A stretch of DNA of 64,000 bases from Vigna angularis (taxonomy: Eukaryota; Streptophyta; Magnoliopsida; Fabales; Fabaceae): NCBI RefSeq assembly GCF_016808095.1, contig NC_068971.1, positions 7,204,501-7,268,500 of the forward strand. The letters run 5' to 3'. The translations under genes and the position numbers were made by a program. The notes under the pieces are model-generated. The model was not told the origin of the DNA. It was given only the letters and a program-made list of their open reading frames with translations, and searched no databases. Below, piece after piece: positions 10,620 to 22,982 of the stretch (the stretch's first letter is position 1; the number at the start of each line of letters is the position of its first letter).

Positions 10620-11634
10620 CTTAGGATTAGCTGATTCATTACCCTGTATAAGACAACATTTGTTGGAGTTGCAATTCAGTTAATCCATGCATTGCAGACT
10701 GCATCTGTTGCATCATTGGAGTCGTTGTGACAATATTAGCTAAAGACTGACTACTCCCAATGTGCTTAGAGTAAGCATTCTTAGTTGCTCCATGCTTTGG
10801 GTGTTCAGGAGGATAACCATGTAACTTCTAGCATGTGTCTTTTGTATGATGATCTCTATCACAGTGAGAACAATGCAGCGACTTTCGATTAGATGAATTA
10901 AGACGAGAAGAAAAGCCTTGTTTTCCTCGAACAACAAGGGCTACTGGTTCATTTTTTTGAACAGCCATGGCTGAAGCTTCTATTGTGTCACGTGTAGTGC
11001 CCAAATGTCGCTGTTTTTTTTCTTAAATGATGGAAGAATAAGCTTGTGTGACATCAGACAAAGGATTCATTAAAAGGAGTTGGCCACGAATAGCACTATA
11101 AGAGTCATTCAACCCCATAAGAAACTGCAATTTGTGCCTTTTACTGTCAGCTCCACAAGTGCAGGTTGCATTTCTATAGGAGTCTAACTCATCCCATAAT
11201 TTTTTTAACTTAGTGTAATAGGCTGCAACTGTCATTTGATCTTGAGCTAAGCAAGCAATGTCTCTCTCAATTTGAAAAATTCGTGGTGCATGGCTTTGAG
11301 AGAAACGATTTTGAAGATCTGTCCAAACTTCATGAGCAGTGTCATAGAAAATAACACTATCTACAATATCAGGTGCCAAAGAATTAAAGATCCAAGATAA
11401 CACCATGTCATTGCATTTTTTCCATGCTGTATATTCTTCTGGTTTGGCCTCAATAGAAGGTGCCGTAAGAGTTCCATCAACAAAACCCAATTTGGATTTT
11501 GCATTCAAAGAGATGACCATGGCTCTACGCCAAGTTGAATAGTTGTCTCCATCTAGAGATTTAGAAACAAGAACCATTCCAAGATGGTTAATGATGAAGA
11601 GAATAAGAACTATTGAAATTTGATTCATTTCCAT
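10620..11634 (-). pseudogene. copia gag (UBN2/DUF4219-like) with zinc knuckle
   Basis: The minus-strand frame from the ATG near 11634 shows the copia gag signature (SKSLDGDNYSTWRRAM, KLGFVDGTL, then YYTKLKKLWDELD). It is cut by a stop at 11023. Reading on, the zinc knuckle CSHCDRDHHTKDTC follows, then a second in-frame stop at 10828-10830. Gag would form the virus-like particle. These breaks make it non-functional. Confidence 0.88.
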
Positions 11635-11689
11635 AGTTAGCCATGGGAATAAGGATAGAAAAAACATTGAGCAGAGGATCGTTCCTGCT

Positions 11690-11702
11690 CCTCCTGATAC
11701 CA
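11690..11702 (-). promoter_or_regulatory. copia primer-binding site (initiator Met tRNA type)
   Basis: On the minus strand the 5' LTR is followed at once by TGGTATCAGGAGG. This resembles the TGGTATCAGAGC primer-binding site of plant copia elements, complementary to the 3' end of initiator tRNA-Met. Confidence 0.85.
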
Positions 11703-11925
11703 TGTAAAAGGAAAAAAAGAGAAAAATCTGTCTTATTATTTTTGAATAAAATATCATAGATATATACAAGAGAGAGTATCTATAATTTTGCTATTTTATT
11801 CCTATAATTACTCTAATCTGATTCTATAATAATGTAACATTATTTCTGTCAATCACCTATTTAATATGGATAATAATAACAATATATTCTCTCATAAATC
11901 TCAAGATATGATTTATTTTCTAACA
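11703..11925 (-). repeat. copia 5' LTR
   Basis: 223 bp, closely matching 7644-7865, ending TCTAACA at 11925. The primer-binding site lies immediately to its left. Confidence 0.93.
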
Positions 11926-12481
11926 GAAACATCATTTATATTAATAGTTTCTATGAGACCTCTTGCCTTAGTTTTGATTGCAACACACCAACCTTGTTTA
12001 TCATTTCTTGATGTGGGATGAAACATAATATACTTGTCTTACATTACTTGTAATGATGAATGGGTTAAAAGTAAATACCTTTTTATCAATGTGAATATCC
12101 TGCATTCCATATTTAAAATCCACTATTGTACATAAGATACAAACACTATTTTAAGAGAACTTTAACTATTATACTCTTACTCATATATGTGTTGAATTTT
12201 GTCATAAAAATCATTTTCACTCTTTCTATAAGTTTTTTTTGACATAAACACTATTATTTACTATTTTATTCCCCTTGAAATTTATAATTGGAAAACATAT
12301 GTGTGTAATTTGTTAACACATGTGCAAAAAAAAAATTGTGATAATTAAAGTGTATGTTTCACACGTTTAAAAGCTTCCTATTAACCTATAATGTAATAAT
12401 TAATTATACAATTTTATTACGAATATAATATAAAACTTATTTATTTTTAATTTGAAAGAATATTTGATGTTGAACCAATAA

Positions 12482-12484
<3 letters not shown>
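11926..12484. other. AT-rich spacer, no gene seen
   Basis: Non-coding; low-complexity A/T runs. No bounded element recognised. Confidence 0.6.

Positions 12485-12555
<71 letters not shown>
12485..12555. repeat. (TA)n microsatellite, left part
   Basis: About 35 TA units directly abutting the left end of the long-TIR element. With 13814-13933 it forms one original microsatellite split by the insertion. Confidence 0.95.
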
Positions 12556-12556
<1 letters not shown>

Positions 12557-12557
<1 letters not shown>

Positions 12558-13813
12558 GGTTTGCTAACGCGCGTACGCCTGTTTTTCAGTTGATACATTT
12601 TAGCAATGTGTATCGAGTTTTAGTAAACAAAAATACCCTTATATATCATGGATTCTAAGTTTTAAAGTCAAGGGTATTTGAATAATTTTCATTTCTAAAC
12701 CCTTTCTCACCTTCCTTATTCCTCTCAACCCTTTCTCTTTCATCTATCTCACTTTAACATTTTCTCTGTCATCTTATGGTAGCCTCAAAAAAATCAGAAA
12801 CACTAGCGGTTAAACAATTTCTTACAAAAAATGATTTTATAATGAGTTTTCATTTTATAATTTTTGTCTTATCTAATTTTATCTAATTTTCACTAGCATA
12901 ATGACATATGAAGGAATTGATAATTGGCCTAGAAAAAAATCAGAAATACTCGTTGTTAAAAAATTTCTTACAAAAAATGATTTTATAATGAGTTTTCATT
13001 TTATAATTTTTGTTATATCTAATTTTTACAAGCAAAATGACATCAAAAGAATTGGTAATTGGCTTGGAAAAAATCAGAAACACTAGGTGTTAAACAATTT
13101 CTTACAAAAAAATTATTTTATAATGAGTTTTCATTTTATAATTTTTGTCTTATTTAATTTTATCTAATTTTCACAAGCATAATGACATAAGAAGGAATTG
13201 GTAATTGACCTGGAGGGTTTTTTTAGAGATGATGATTCAACATCTGCACACATGATGAAATTAGAGAGGTTAGTAAATATGATGAAATTGAAGAGATCTT
13301 GAATGAACCTTTGGCTGAAAGTGATTAAACAGAAACACTTGTCTAACCCTAATCCTCATTCCTCACTTATCCAATTTGTTTCTCTCTCATCTCCATACTC
13401 TCCCTCACCCACACACAACAACCCGCGACACCGCAATTTGTTACTCTTGTTCATTTGTTTTCCACTTTAATAACAAAATAATTGATGATGTTGATGTTGA
13501 TTTTTGATTGGAGGACTTTGTTATATATTTTCCCTTATTATTATTAAATTTAATTTTTAAATTAAGTCACGGTAGGGATGACAGAGAAAATGTTGGAGTG
13601 AGAGAGAGAAGAGAAAGGGTTAAGAGGAACCAGAGAGTTGAGCAAGTGTTTGGGAGTTTCTTTTTTCTTTTTTAGTTTGGAGAATGGAAATTATTAAAGT
13701 ACCTTTAACACTTAGAATCCATAATATATAAAGATATTTTTGTCTACTAAAATCTGATACACATTGCTAAAATGTACCGACTGAAAAACAAGCGTACGCG
13801 CGTTAGCAAACCC
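12557..13813. mobile_element. Long-TIR non-autonomous DNA element inserted in a (TA)n microsatellite (Micron/MULE-like)
   Basis: Ends are GGGTTTGCTAACGCGCGTAC and its exact inverse at 13813. The inverted repeats extend inward about 220-245 bp (12557 to about 12785, and about 13568 to 13813), including a shared AACATTTTCTCTGTCATC segment. Total length is about 1.26 kb, with no coding region. Both flanks are pure TA repeats, so any TSD is masked. DNA elements that target TA microsatellites are known in plants (the rice Micron family and related TA-flanked MULEs), and the long TIR and G-rich end fit that type. Class is inference; the boundaries are read directly. Confidence 0.88.
12786..13212 (+). 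repeat. Three tandem copies of a 130-150-bp unit inside the TA-flanked element
   Basis: Units begin with AAAAATCAGAAACACTAG near 12788, 12938 and 13067. Each contains TTATAATGAGTTTTCATTTT and ends with CATAATGACAT plus GAAGGAATTG. The units vary in length by small indels. Confidence 0.88.
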
Positions 13814-13936
<123 letters not shown>

Positions 13937-14119
13937 TGAATGAGTTGACTCGTTTGTTTTATTCGTGTATTGATTGAAATTGTAAGATTGAAGTGTGAAT
14001 TTTCAATAATGTAACGAAGATCAATATTTCAAATGATTTAAAAGTCATATGCAATTAAATGAACTCTTTTGAATATTCAATGTATATTTTAACTTTAATG
14101 TAATTGATACATGCACATA

Positions 14120-14425
14120 TAATATTATATAATGTTTAATTTAGATATAAAGAAATATTAAACCTAGTTTATAAAAAAAAATTGGTTGAACACATAATAT
14201 TATTATAGAATGCTTAATTTAGAGATAAAAATAAATAAATTACTATAGTTTATAAAAAAAAAATTGGTTGAACACATAATATTATAGAATTATAGAACGC
14301 TTAATTTAGGTATAAAAAATATTACTATAAACATAGTTTATAAAAAAAATTTGGTTTTACATATTATAAAATGCTTAATTTAGATATAGAAAAATTATAA
14401 ACACAATTTATAAAAAAATTATCTC
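14120..14425 (+). repeat. Imperfect 70-90-bp tandem repeat (about four units)
   Basis: The pair TTAATTTAGATATAAA...TTTATAAAAAAAATTGGTT recurs, with TTAATTTAG near 14135, 14214, 14302 and 14373. The unit is very AT-rich and diverged. No coding potential. Confidence 0.75.
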
Positions 14426-15299
14426 TTTCAATCATATTACACGAGAAATAAAACATCACGTCACAAAACCAAAAGGAATTTCGATTAACATTATAATAAA
14501 GTACAATTAGTTTAATTGTTTATTAAAAAAAATTGACAGTGTAAGAACTTAGAAAATAGTCTGTTAAGAGTAGATAGATGTATTAAAGTAATGAGACCGA
14601 ATATTTGTGTTAAAATAACCCAACCATATAAATAGAAATTTAAAACACTCAGTTCATTATATAAATACTTTCTATCTCTCTAAAAACACTATTCTCTACT
14701 CTTCCGCTCCCTTCTCTCTCTAGAAATTCTCACCGGTCACTCATATGTTCAACAATCAGGAGACACCTAAGTGATCCTAGCGTTAAGGGCTTCGTGTTTC
14801 ACCGTTTGGTTTAGCGTTTAGAACTGGTAAGTTTCGTTCTCTGGTTTTAGTGATTTCTGGTTTTGCTGCATGCAAGGAACAATTTTGTTTGCATGTGTTT
14901 CGCATTCTCCTTCTTCCTTTTCTGATTTCATTTTGGTTCTACGGTTGGTCTTCTTTCACCAATCAGTGGTTCGTAGGTGCTCTTAGGATTTTCTTGAGGT
15001 TCAAACAAATTTTCTGGAGGTGTAGAAGTTGTTCGGTTCTGTTAAAGGTAAGGGAAGCTAGTTAATTTAATTGGTTAGTTGATGATGTATGAAAATGTTG
15101 TTTGATGGTTTTGCATGTATATGAAATTGGATTTTTGTGTGATCAGTATTGTTTGTATGAACTGTCAAAAAAATTATGTGATCATGTTGATTTCTTCTAC
15201 AAAGTTCTTTGTTAAGGTGTCAAGTGAATTGTGAGGAAGTGGAGTAGTGAAATGGAAATTTGGGGTCAGAAGTTAAACTTGTCGGTTGGGAGAAAAGAA

Positions 15300-16085
15300 A
15301 GTCGATGACCCTTCGGCCTTACTCTTATGTCCGATCTTAGCTGTGTTCAGCTTTTGCGGAACATTACAATTAAGGACCGTTCGACCTTAGCAACGTTCAG
15401 TTTTGTATTAGTGTTCGGCCTTAGCAGTGTTTTGTTTTGTATTAGCATTCGGTCTTAGCAACGTTCGGTTTTGTATTAGTGTTCGACCTTAGTAGTGTTT
15501 GGTCTTAGTAACGTTCAGTTTTGTATTAGTGTTCGGTCTTAGTAGTGTTTGATTTTGTATTAGCATTCGGTCTTAGCAACGTTCGATTTTGTATTAGTGT
15601 TCAGTCTTAGTATTGCTCGGTTTCAAATTAGCGTTCGGTCTTAGTAGTGCTCGGTTCTGTATTAGTGTTCGGTTTTATTAGTACTTGATTTCGTACTAAC
15701 GTTTGGTTTAGTAGTGTTCGATTTTGTACTAGCATTCGGTCTTAATATTAATTGTTTAGTATTGGTGTTCGGTCTTAACTACGTTCGGCCTCCTATGGGT
15801 CTTACCAGTTAATGACCATTTAGTTGTACTTTAGTGATCAGTCTTACTAGAGTATTCGGTCTAAGTTCTTAAGTTTTGGTCTAAGTTACCATTGTTCAGT
15901 TTAGCTTTGGTAATTCGGTTATTCTAGTGTTCGGTCTCACCATAGTATTCGGCCTTACATTAGAGTTAGATCCTTAATAGTGTTCGGTCACTTCTTCAGC
16001 CTTACCTATTATGGATCGTTTAGTCCTGTTCTTTGGGGTAGTGAGAAACCGTTCGGTATCCAAGGTCCGTAGCGTGTTCGGTATT
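15300..16085 (+). repeat. Variable array of copy 2 (GTTCGGTC motif)
   Basis: About 25 imperfect repeats of GTTCGGTCTTAG followed by CAACGTTCGGTTTTGTATTAGT-type spacers, period near 27-30 bases. The order is irregular and decays toward 16085. Confidence 0.9.
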
Positions 16086-16363
16086 GCGTGTGGTTTCCAT
16101 TGTTGTTTGATCACTTGTTTAAATTAAATTATATGAACATGTATGAATAATGGAGCGGATGTTGTTATAAGGTATGATGGTCCAACTGGTATGAAAGAGA
16201 ATTCCAAGGAGGAATGTCTCAGTGATTGGTTATCAAGGTGGTGGTAAAGTATGAATATGTACAGTGAAATCCACGGCGTTCATCCTGACATTCTAATGAT
16301 TACCAATTCTCAAGTAGAGATGGGTAAGTCATGTCGTGAGAATAGCAGGAGGCCCTAGCCGAA

Positions 16364-16381
16364 GGGGGGGGGGGGGGGGGG
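16364..16381 (+). repeat. G18 homopolymer
   Basis: Eighteen G in a row inside the conserved block of copy 2, where copies 1 and 3 read AGGGGGCTTG or AAGATGAACTTGG. Its length may be unreliable in the assembly. Confidence 0.9.
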
Positions 16382-16859
16382 TCCTAGGTGAGGTATAACG
16401 AGCTAATCTCGTGTGACAGCTGATGGGTTTCTAGTTACTACACTCATAGGTGCACGAACAGCCTCAAGCTACATAGTCATACTAGTCTGGACAGTCAAGT
16501 CAAAGTGGTCGGTCAATATATGTTTATATGTTTTATACATGTTTTATGAGTATCTTAGTTGCTTGTTTGAATTGTACTTCCACATGAATATTAAATTACA
16601 CTAGTTTATCCTTGTTTTTCTGTAGTATGTCTTTGTATGTTATTTCTCTTTTGCGATGATCACCTAAATGGTGTGAACTTAGAGATGCAGTCTTTTCAGT
16701 TAGAACAACTGAAGGGGGAAGTGAAGCTTATAGTATAGGCAATTATATTTGTTCTTCAGGTGAAAATTTTTATTTACTAAATCTGTAGTTTTTTGTTTTG
16801 TCTTTATTCATGTAATGTTCAGTTTAATAGTTTTAAATTACTAAATTCGAGATGTTATA

Positions 16860-19740
16860 GACCGACTATATTAAAAATATATAAAATAGTCACGTAAGTA
16901 TAGAGGTATGAAATTTGTATATATGAAGAATAAATTCACCGTGTATATAATATTATAAACTAAAATAATTAAAATATTTATCTAAATTTTTTAAATTTTC
17001 ATTGACATATATAAAAACATATCCTTACATTAATAATGCATGTAACAAAAGCCATTAATAAAATCTAAAAGTCCAATTATAATAATAATAATAATTATTA
17101 TTATTATTAATTATTCATTATTCATGTTTTAATTTATTAGTTAAAGATAATTTTAAAATTTTTCTATATATTTTTTCATTTGACCCTACAACATAGTATG
17201 ACGTGGAAGTATAAATCATTCTATCACTTTTCGGATTCAACTGCGATACCATATTATTAAAAATTAAAGTTAGATTGGATTTTTAATTAGAATGTAACTA
17301 ATAAAGCTAAAATATTAGATTGTTTATCTAAAATAAAATATAAATAAGAAATTTAATATTTAAAAGTTAGACGTTGCATCGTTATTTCTAATCAATTCAA
17401 TATAAATATCTCCACTTCATTTATTAGTCGTACCATCACATACATTCACTTTTTTATCTAGTCACATCATTAGTAGATTCATATCTAAATGACACAGAAT
17501 TGAAACTAAAATTTTGATGGTGAAATTTATAAAAGTCTCAAAAATCACCAATAAAATTATATAATTTAAAATACAACACGTATGAAAATTTAAAAGTACT
17601 TCATGTTAATTATGTCATGAAAGTGAAATATTTATAATATTGAAATTTAGATCATAGAAATCATGAAATTAAAAGTTCAACAATAAGTTAAAAGTTTAAC
17701 AGTAAAATTTCTGATTAATCCTTAAATAATAATATTAGTTTCCTTCGGTGTGAAGCTATCTGGAGAAGAAAAAGAAATCAATGAGAATCTTCTTGATTAC
17801 ATGAGGAGAGTGTCCATTTCCAATTCTGGGTGGTCCACCATCTTTCTTTAAGAATTTTTCCATTGCCAAAAGCAATGAAAGATTTTGGAACCATTACCCA
17901 AAATTTCTTCAGCTGTTTTCTTCATCACTCATCAAGTAGAAAATTGCAAACTTCTAGAAGCAACAAGAATGAAAAAAAAAATATTAATTATTAGAAATAT
18001 TAATCACAGTGTTTGATAAAAATTATTAATCAATAATATTTAGGAAATCTTTCTAGGGTTAATTAGTGTTGAAGGTTTCTTCAACTTTCAACCAACGTGT
18101 ATTCCTTTCTCTGCTTTCTACCACTATTGGTCCAATGCTCTTAGTTTCTTTCTCTTCACTCATCCTTTTGATTTGTTGTTATCAGCATTTTCAAGACATT
18201 TATAATGAGTTTCGTACTCAACCCCACCACCAATCAAGGTAGAAGAATTGACAAGTGGAACAATAAAATATATATTTTTTATATAATTAATAATAATGAT
18301 ATTAATACTTTACATAAATAAATTATCATTTCCACATCACTACGAACTCATGTATCAGCTTCACCGAGTAAACTTGTTTGACCAATTTTGAACGTTTGAC
18401 GCGTAATTCATTTCTTTGACCTAAATTTCACCAAATCGGTGTTAAACTAAATAGCCTATTAAATATATTTCTATTGAACTTATTTTATTATAAAAAATGA
18501 TCTCTGTATAGTTTATATTACGAAACATAAAACATTTTATTATTTTTACTTTAGGCTCATGATATAAATATAATAATATATTAAGAAAGTGATATTGAGA
18601 CAAGACATGGATTGTTCATGTTCTTCACAATCATGTCATGGTTCGTGCTCTTTACACGTATGGTGTGATTATATGACTGTTCAGAAGATATGTTTTTTTT
18701 TTGAAAAAAAAAAAAGAAGACGATGATGATTCGTTGGGTTATAGTTCCACACTCTTTGGTTCACTATTGAAGCATGTGAGAGTTGTGCAATATTCTAGAA
18801 ACGCACAGCTTCTACGAAACAAAGAAAGCACTTTAATTTATTAAGATAAAACAAAAACTAACCTACCAATTCCATTCTCATCATCCATACCTATTATAAT
18901 GAAATTTGGGAACATGGAATCTATATTATTGAAAAGAAACGTGACTGTTATTTAAAATTTTGGATCTTCTTCTTGCATCAATAGATTTTGTCGAGAAAAC
19001 ATGATTTTCTTAATCGGAAATATGTTAATTCTAGTAATTATCTCTAATCAAAAGTATTATATATTTTTCTTAAGTTTAAGGATTCTTAGTACACAATGTT
19101 TGGCTGCTGACTCTGATATAAAATTGATTGGGTAAAAACAATACTATTCTTCAATTACTATTAAAACATTATTTGAGATAATAATACTAATAGTAATGTA
19201 AACGTGACAGAATTCTTCTCGTACCCACTTTGACACGTTATGAGATTATTATTAATTATGGTGCGATCTGTTGTCTAGTTGAAAGAATAATTTCTTTTAA
19301 TTAAGCCAAAATTTTCCAAGTTTATGTTGGAAAGTATCAACCTGACCTGACTAGATCGTTCCACGTAATAGTCAATTATTTTAATGGAAAAATACGCGCT
19401 AATACAACTCAGAACAGTGGTTAATGATTCAAATATTAATTAAAATACAAAATAACCTAAGTTAAAAAAGTACATACATTATATGCATTTCAGGTTTTCT
19501 AACTCTTTTCTCATTATTTTTATGATTAAATAATTTGAATTACTGTTAACTATATATATAATTATTTTTGTATATTGAAAAATGGAAGTTTGAATTTCTC
19601 AGTAGTATGGTAATTATTGAAGGTAAAATTGGTGAGGAAAAACAAAATGTGACATGATGAAGTAAAAGTAATATTTGTTATAGAAAATAAAAGTGTATTA
19701 AAATAAGACTCATCATCTACCAAACAAGGAGCGTACTAGA
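16860..19740. other. Intergenic, AT-rich, no clear gene
   Basis: Contains an (AAT)n/(ATT)n palindrome near 17080-17115 and A/T homopolymers. At 17738-17851 a compositionally different stretch holds a short open frame (LVSFGVKLSGEEKEINENLL, then DYMRRVSISNSGW) that ends in a stop; it could be a gene relic but matches nothing I recognise. The last kilobase is the upstream region of the RING gene. Confidence 0.5.
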
Positions 19741-19860
19741 TTTCCCATATTCGCAAGTACACATCATTCACCAACCAGCCTTTAACCTAAGCCATCTCTC
19801 ATTCGTCTTTCCCATTCCCCTAGGTCACGGCCGGTCACTCTATCACCTCCCAGAACCCCC

Positions 19861-19870
19861 AATATATAAG
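19861..19870 (+). promoter_or_regulatory. TATA box of the BRH1-like gene
   Basis: AATATATAAG followed by a C-rich CCCCACCCCCTCACTCACTT segment that fits a plant transcription start about 30 bases on. The coding start lies about 120 bases downstream. Confidence 0.7.
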
Positions 19871-19990
19871 CCCCACCCCCTCACTCACTTACTCGCATTT
19901 CCTCGACACCTTCCAACTTTCTCTCTCCATTTCCAACAAACTCATCCACTTTCTTTCTCTAGACGAGGAGAGCGTATCTCTCACGCGCCG

Positions 19991-20506
19991 ATGGGATTTC
20001 CGGTAGGGTATCCGGAAGTGCTGGTCCCCAAGCTCTTCCTCCACGCGCTCTCGCTCCTCGCGTGGCTCCGCTCGCTCGTCGCCGCGCTCTTCCACCTCCT
20101 CCGCCTCTCCGACCTCCTCGACACCGACGCTGCCGCGATCGCTTGGCCGCCGGAGTCTCCTCCGCCGCGCGCTCCGACTCTCTCCGCGCTCCTCATCCGC
20201 GAGTTTCTCCCCGTGGCAGCGTTCCGTGACCTGGACGGCGCTGGCGAGTCCCCTCCGTCCCCGTCGGGGTGCGCGGTGTGCCTGAGCGAGTTCTGCGCGG
20301 AGGAGGAGATCAGATGTATGGCGAACTGCAAACACATGTTCCACCGCGCGTGCGTGGATCGTTGGATCGATCACGATCAGAAGACGTGTCCTCTGTGTAG
20401 GACACCATTCGTGCCGGAGCACAAGGTGGAGGAGTATAACCAGCGGCTATGGGCAGCTTCTGGTGTTTCCCAGTTTTATCAAGACGATTACACTCCTACT
20501 CTCTGA
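19991..20506 (+). CDS. BRH1: RING-H2 finger E3 ubiquitin ligase, BRH1/RHA-type
   Basis: Intronless, 171 residues. The start MGFPVGYPEVLVPKLFLHAL and the end LWAASGVSQF are close to Arabidopsis brassinosteroid-responsive RING-H2 (BRH1) and its RHA relatives. Residues 10-45 form a hydrophobic, probably membrane-anchoring, segment. A perfect RING-H2 spans 94-136: C94-x2-C97, C113-x-H115-x2-H118-x2-C121, C133-x2-C136, with Trp125 (RW) and Pro134 in E2-contact positions. The protein would transfer ubiquitin from an E2; in Arabidopsis BRH1 transcript is lowered by brassinosteroid and raised by chitin. The first 300 bases are strikingly GC-rich (runs of CTC/CGC/GCC codons) in a very AT-rich setting, whereas the last 60 codons are less so. 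The ATG at 19991 follows the TATA box and leader and matches the family start. Confidence 0.93.
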   Translation: MGFPVGYPEVLVPKLFLHALSLLAWLRSLVAALFHLLRLSDLLDTDAAAIAWPPESPPPRAPTLSALLIREFLPVAAFRDLDGAGESPPSPSGCAVCLSEFCAEEEIRCMANCKHMFHRACVDRWIDHDQKTCPLCRTPFVPEHKVEEYNQRLWAASGVSQFYQDDYTPTL

Positions 20507-20645
20507 TTTCTTCCTTTCTTTTTATCTTTTTATTTATTTATATATTTATAATCAAATATCTTTTTCCCCTTCTGTATTATGGAAATTAGTGTAGGAAAAT
20601 GTACATACCTAATTAAACAAAATTACAAGTTTCAATAAAAATTGA
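20507..20645 (+). terminator. 3' UTR and poly(A) signal of the BRH1-like gene
   Basis: T-rich 3' region with AATAAA at about 20634-20639, roughly 130 bases after the stop codon. Confidence 0.6.
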
Positions 20646-22982
20646 GAAATTTTTGGATTGATTTTTTGCATTTTCCAGCTTTTAAACTTCCCACTTTTCT
20701 TTATCTTTGTTATTCTATTATCTAATTTTTTTTCTTAGACTAAAATTTATCAAAATTACCAATTTTATTGATACTCTCGTTGATTTAGAAAAATGATTAA
20801 ATTTAACTTAAAGAAAGTCAAAAATAGAAACTGTCTCACTACATATTATATAATATCAGCTTACTTATATTAATTATAACACTTATAATCTTTTTTATTA
20901 TCTGAATATTGGAATTATAATTATATATTATAGATGTTAAATTTTAGTTAAAATAAACATCGATAACTTGATAACAGAAAATTTCATATTATATATATCT
21001 TACATTAAAAATTAAACCAATTTAAATTAGTCATATATTGAGTAAATATAAATAAGTGATATAGAATTCTAATAGTAAAAAAGATTGTTGAATGGATCAT
21101 GATTAATATCATATACTGATGTTATTTTGTTATTTATTTATTTTAAGAGTTGGTTAAGTTCTAATTTTATTTTCTATTTCATATTTTTATTTACAAAAAT
21201 TGTAGCTTACTTTCAATTTCACAACACAAGAAAAAATATAAATAAAATATCTAAGTTCATTAATTTTTACATTGAAAATTATTAGTTGAAGACTCTATTT
21301 AAATTGACCATGTTAATTAGTTTCTTAGGCAGTACAATGCATAAACCTAATTTTGACACTGTATAAAACTAAATTCAAAAGACTTTAACCTTTTAGACAG
21401 CAAGATGTCATAACTTTTAAGATTTATTAATAAGAATAAATTATAATAAATGATTGTAAATCTAATAATTTTCAAAGTGGTTATTATTATGAAGATTAAT
21501 AATATATTAGTGATTACACATTATAATTTATTATTAAATGAATTATTATTCGTTCTTTGTTTTTTCAAAGCTTAAGATCAATTGTTCAAAATTTTAATTT
21601 ATGAAATGAGTTTTACAACGAATTATTTTAGTATTTTCGAAAATTGCTATGATTTATTAAATAGTCAAGATAAAAGATTGACATCTAAACTAATTTTAAT
21701 TTATGAATAAATATATTTTTGTAAAATATTTCAACACACTTTTTGAGAAATTCGAGAAGAAGACTTCAGCCTAGAAATTTAAATATTATGTACATATAAG
21801 TGTGAAAAGGAAAAGATTTGTAAATATTATTTTATGTTAAGTTGAAAAAGAAAATGGTAGTTAATGGTTGACTTAATTGTCTTGTCAATTAGGGTTGCAA
21901 TGGTTTTGTTTATGAACATGGGAACAAGCTGGTTACAGGGGACCACATTTTCTTGTATTGTAGTTTAATATTAGATGATATGTGCTTTAAGCAATGATAA
22001 TAAAAATAATTAAGAATAATTTTTACATTAAAAGTGGATATATTAATAAAGTATTGTCAGCATAAAAATATGTAAATAATGAATTAAGAACGATTTTTTT
22101 TTATGATTTTCAGTAATTCATGTACAAATTTGCAGTGTTTAAAAAAGAATAAGTAAAAAATAAATAATTATATATATAAAATTGGAATTAACATTATCCT
22201 TGTTAACAACTTAAAATTTGTCGTATTCGAAGTTGTAAATTTAGAATAGGGATGAATGAGTGGTGCCCCAAACAGAAACTAATGATTGGTCTTCCAAACG
22301 CTGCTCCAACCACTAAAGCCATTTTTACTATTTAAGCTAATTCATCATCACAATGCACAGTTAATGCTTTTTTTCAGATTCAGTTCCAACCCTTAAATTA
22401 ATTCCAATTAGATCTAATATGTTTATGTAATTTGAAAAACATATAAAATTTGAAAAGTTAGAAATTATTTTCAATATTAGAAATAATATTTTAATTTATG
22501 ATTAATATTAAAAAATATTAAATATAATTAATAAAAAAAGATATTTATTTTAAAATTTTGATGATGTAAAATAAATAAAAAAATCATTTAAAATATTAAA
22601 GGTTCTCATTAATTATTATTTAATTAAAAATTTGTAGTATAATTTAAAATGTTATAAAATGTAACTATGAGTAACCATGATAAATAATAAATATTTTCAT
22701 ATTAAGCTAACATAAAAATATAAAAAATTAATGTGAATATTTTAATAAGTATATGATTGTAGCAACTTATGGATGTCTTCTCATATGAAAGTCTTAATAA
22801 TCTTTGTCAGATAATAAAATTTTCCATGGATCTAATTTCAGAAGCTAAACCAGCACCGTACATAATGAAATCAATTAAGTCGGTACCATTGAGGATCTTA
22901 TGTCACACAAAATATCTAAATTTCAATATTAGTGCTCATTTCTCTTATATTCATTAATAATAAATAACTATAATTTAATATA
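20646..22982. other. Intergenic, AT-rich, no gene seen
   Basis: Very low complexity A/T sequence. No bounded repeat or gene could be supported. Confidence 0.6.

Larger units (their letters stand above)
7644..11925 (-). mobile_element. Ty1/copia LTR retrotransposon, defective
   Basis: Bounded by direct repeats at 7644-7865 (3' LTR of the minus-strand element) and 11703-11925 (5' LTR). Flanking pentamers are GAAAT (7639-7643) and GAAAC (11926-11930), an imperfect 5-bp TSD. Order on the minus strand is gag, protease, integrase, reverse transcriptase, RNase H, which defines the copia superfamily. It is dead: gag has in-frame stops, several frameshifts separate the domains, and the reverse transcriptase core is deleted. 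The LTRs differ at roughly 15 positions by eye, so it is not a very recent insertion. Confidence 0.95.
14540..16859 (+). mobile_element. LTR-like element copy 2 (probable solo LTR)
   Basis: Starts TGTAAGAACTTAGAAAATAG and ends GAGATGTTATA (2320 bp). Flanking pentamers are GACAG (14535-14539) and GACCG (16860-16864), an imperfect 5-bp TSD. It has a TATA box (ATATAAATAG near 14628), a C/T-rich leader with TCTCTCTAGAAATTCT near 14713, the donor-like site AACTGGTAAGTT at about 14822, a second donor-like site AAAGGTAAGGGAAGCTAG at about 15045, the GTTCGGTC array, and a conserved block from about 16305. No reading frame shows a retroelement protein. Confidence 0.8.

Noticed and set aside
19889..20422. 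177- and 118-codon minus frames opposite the BRH1-like gene
   Set aside because: They are open because of the high GC of the sense gene; arginine/glutamate-rich with no domain.
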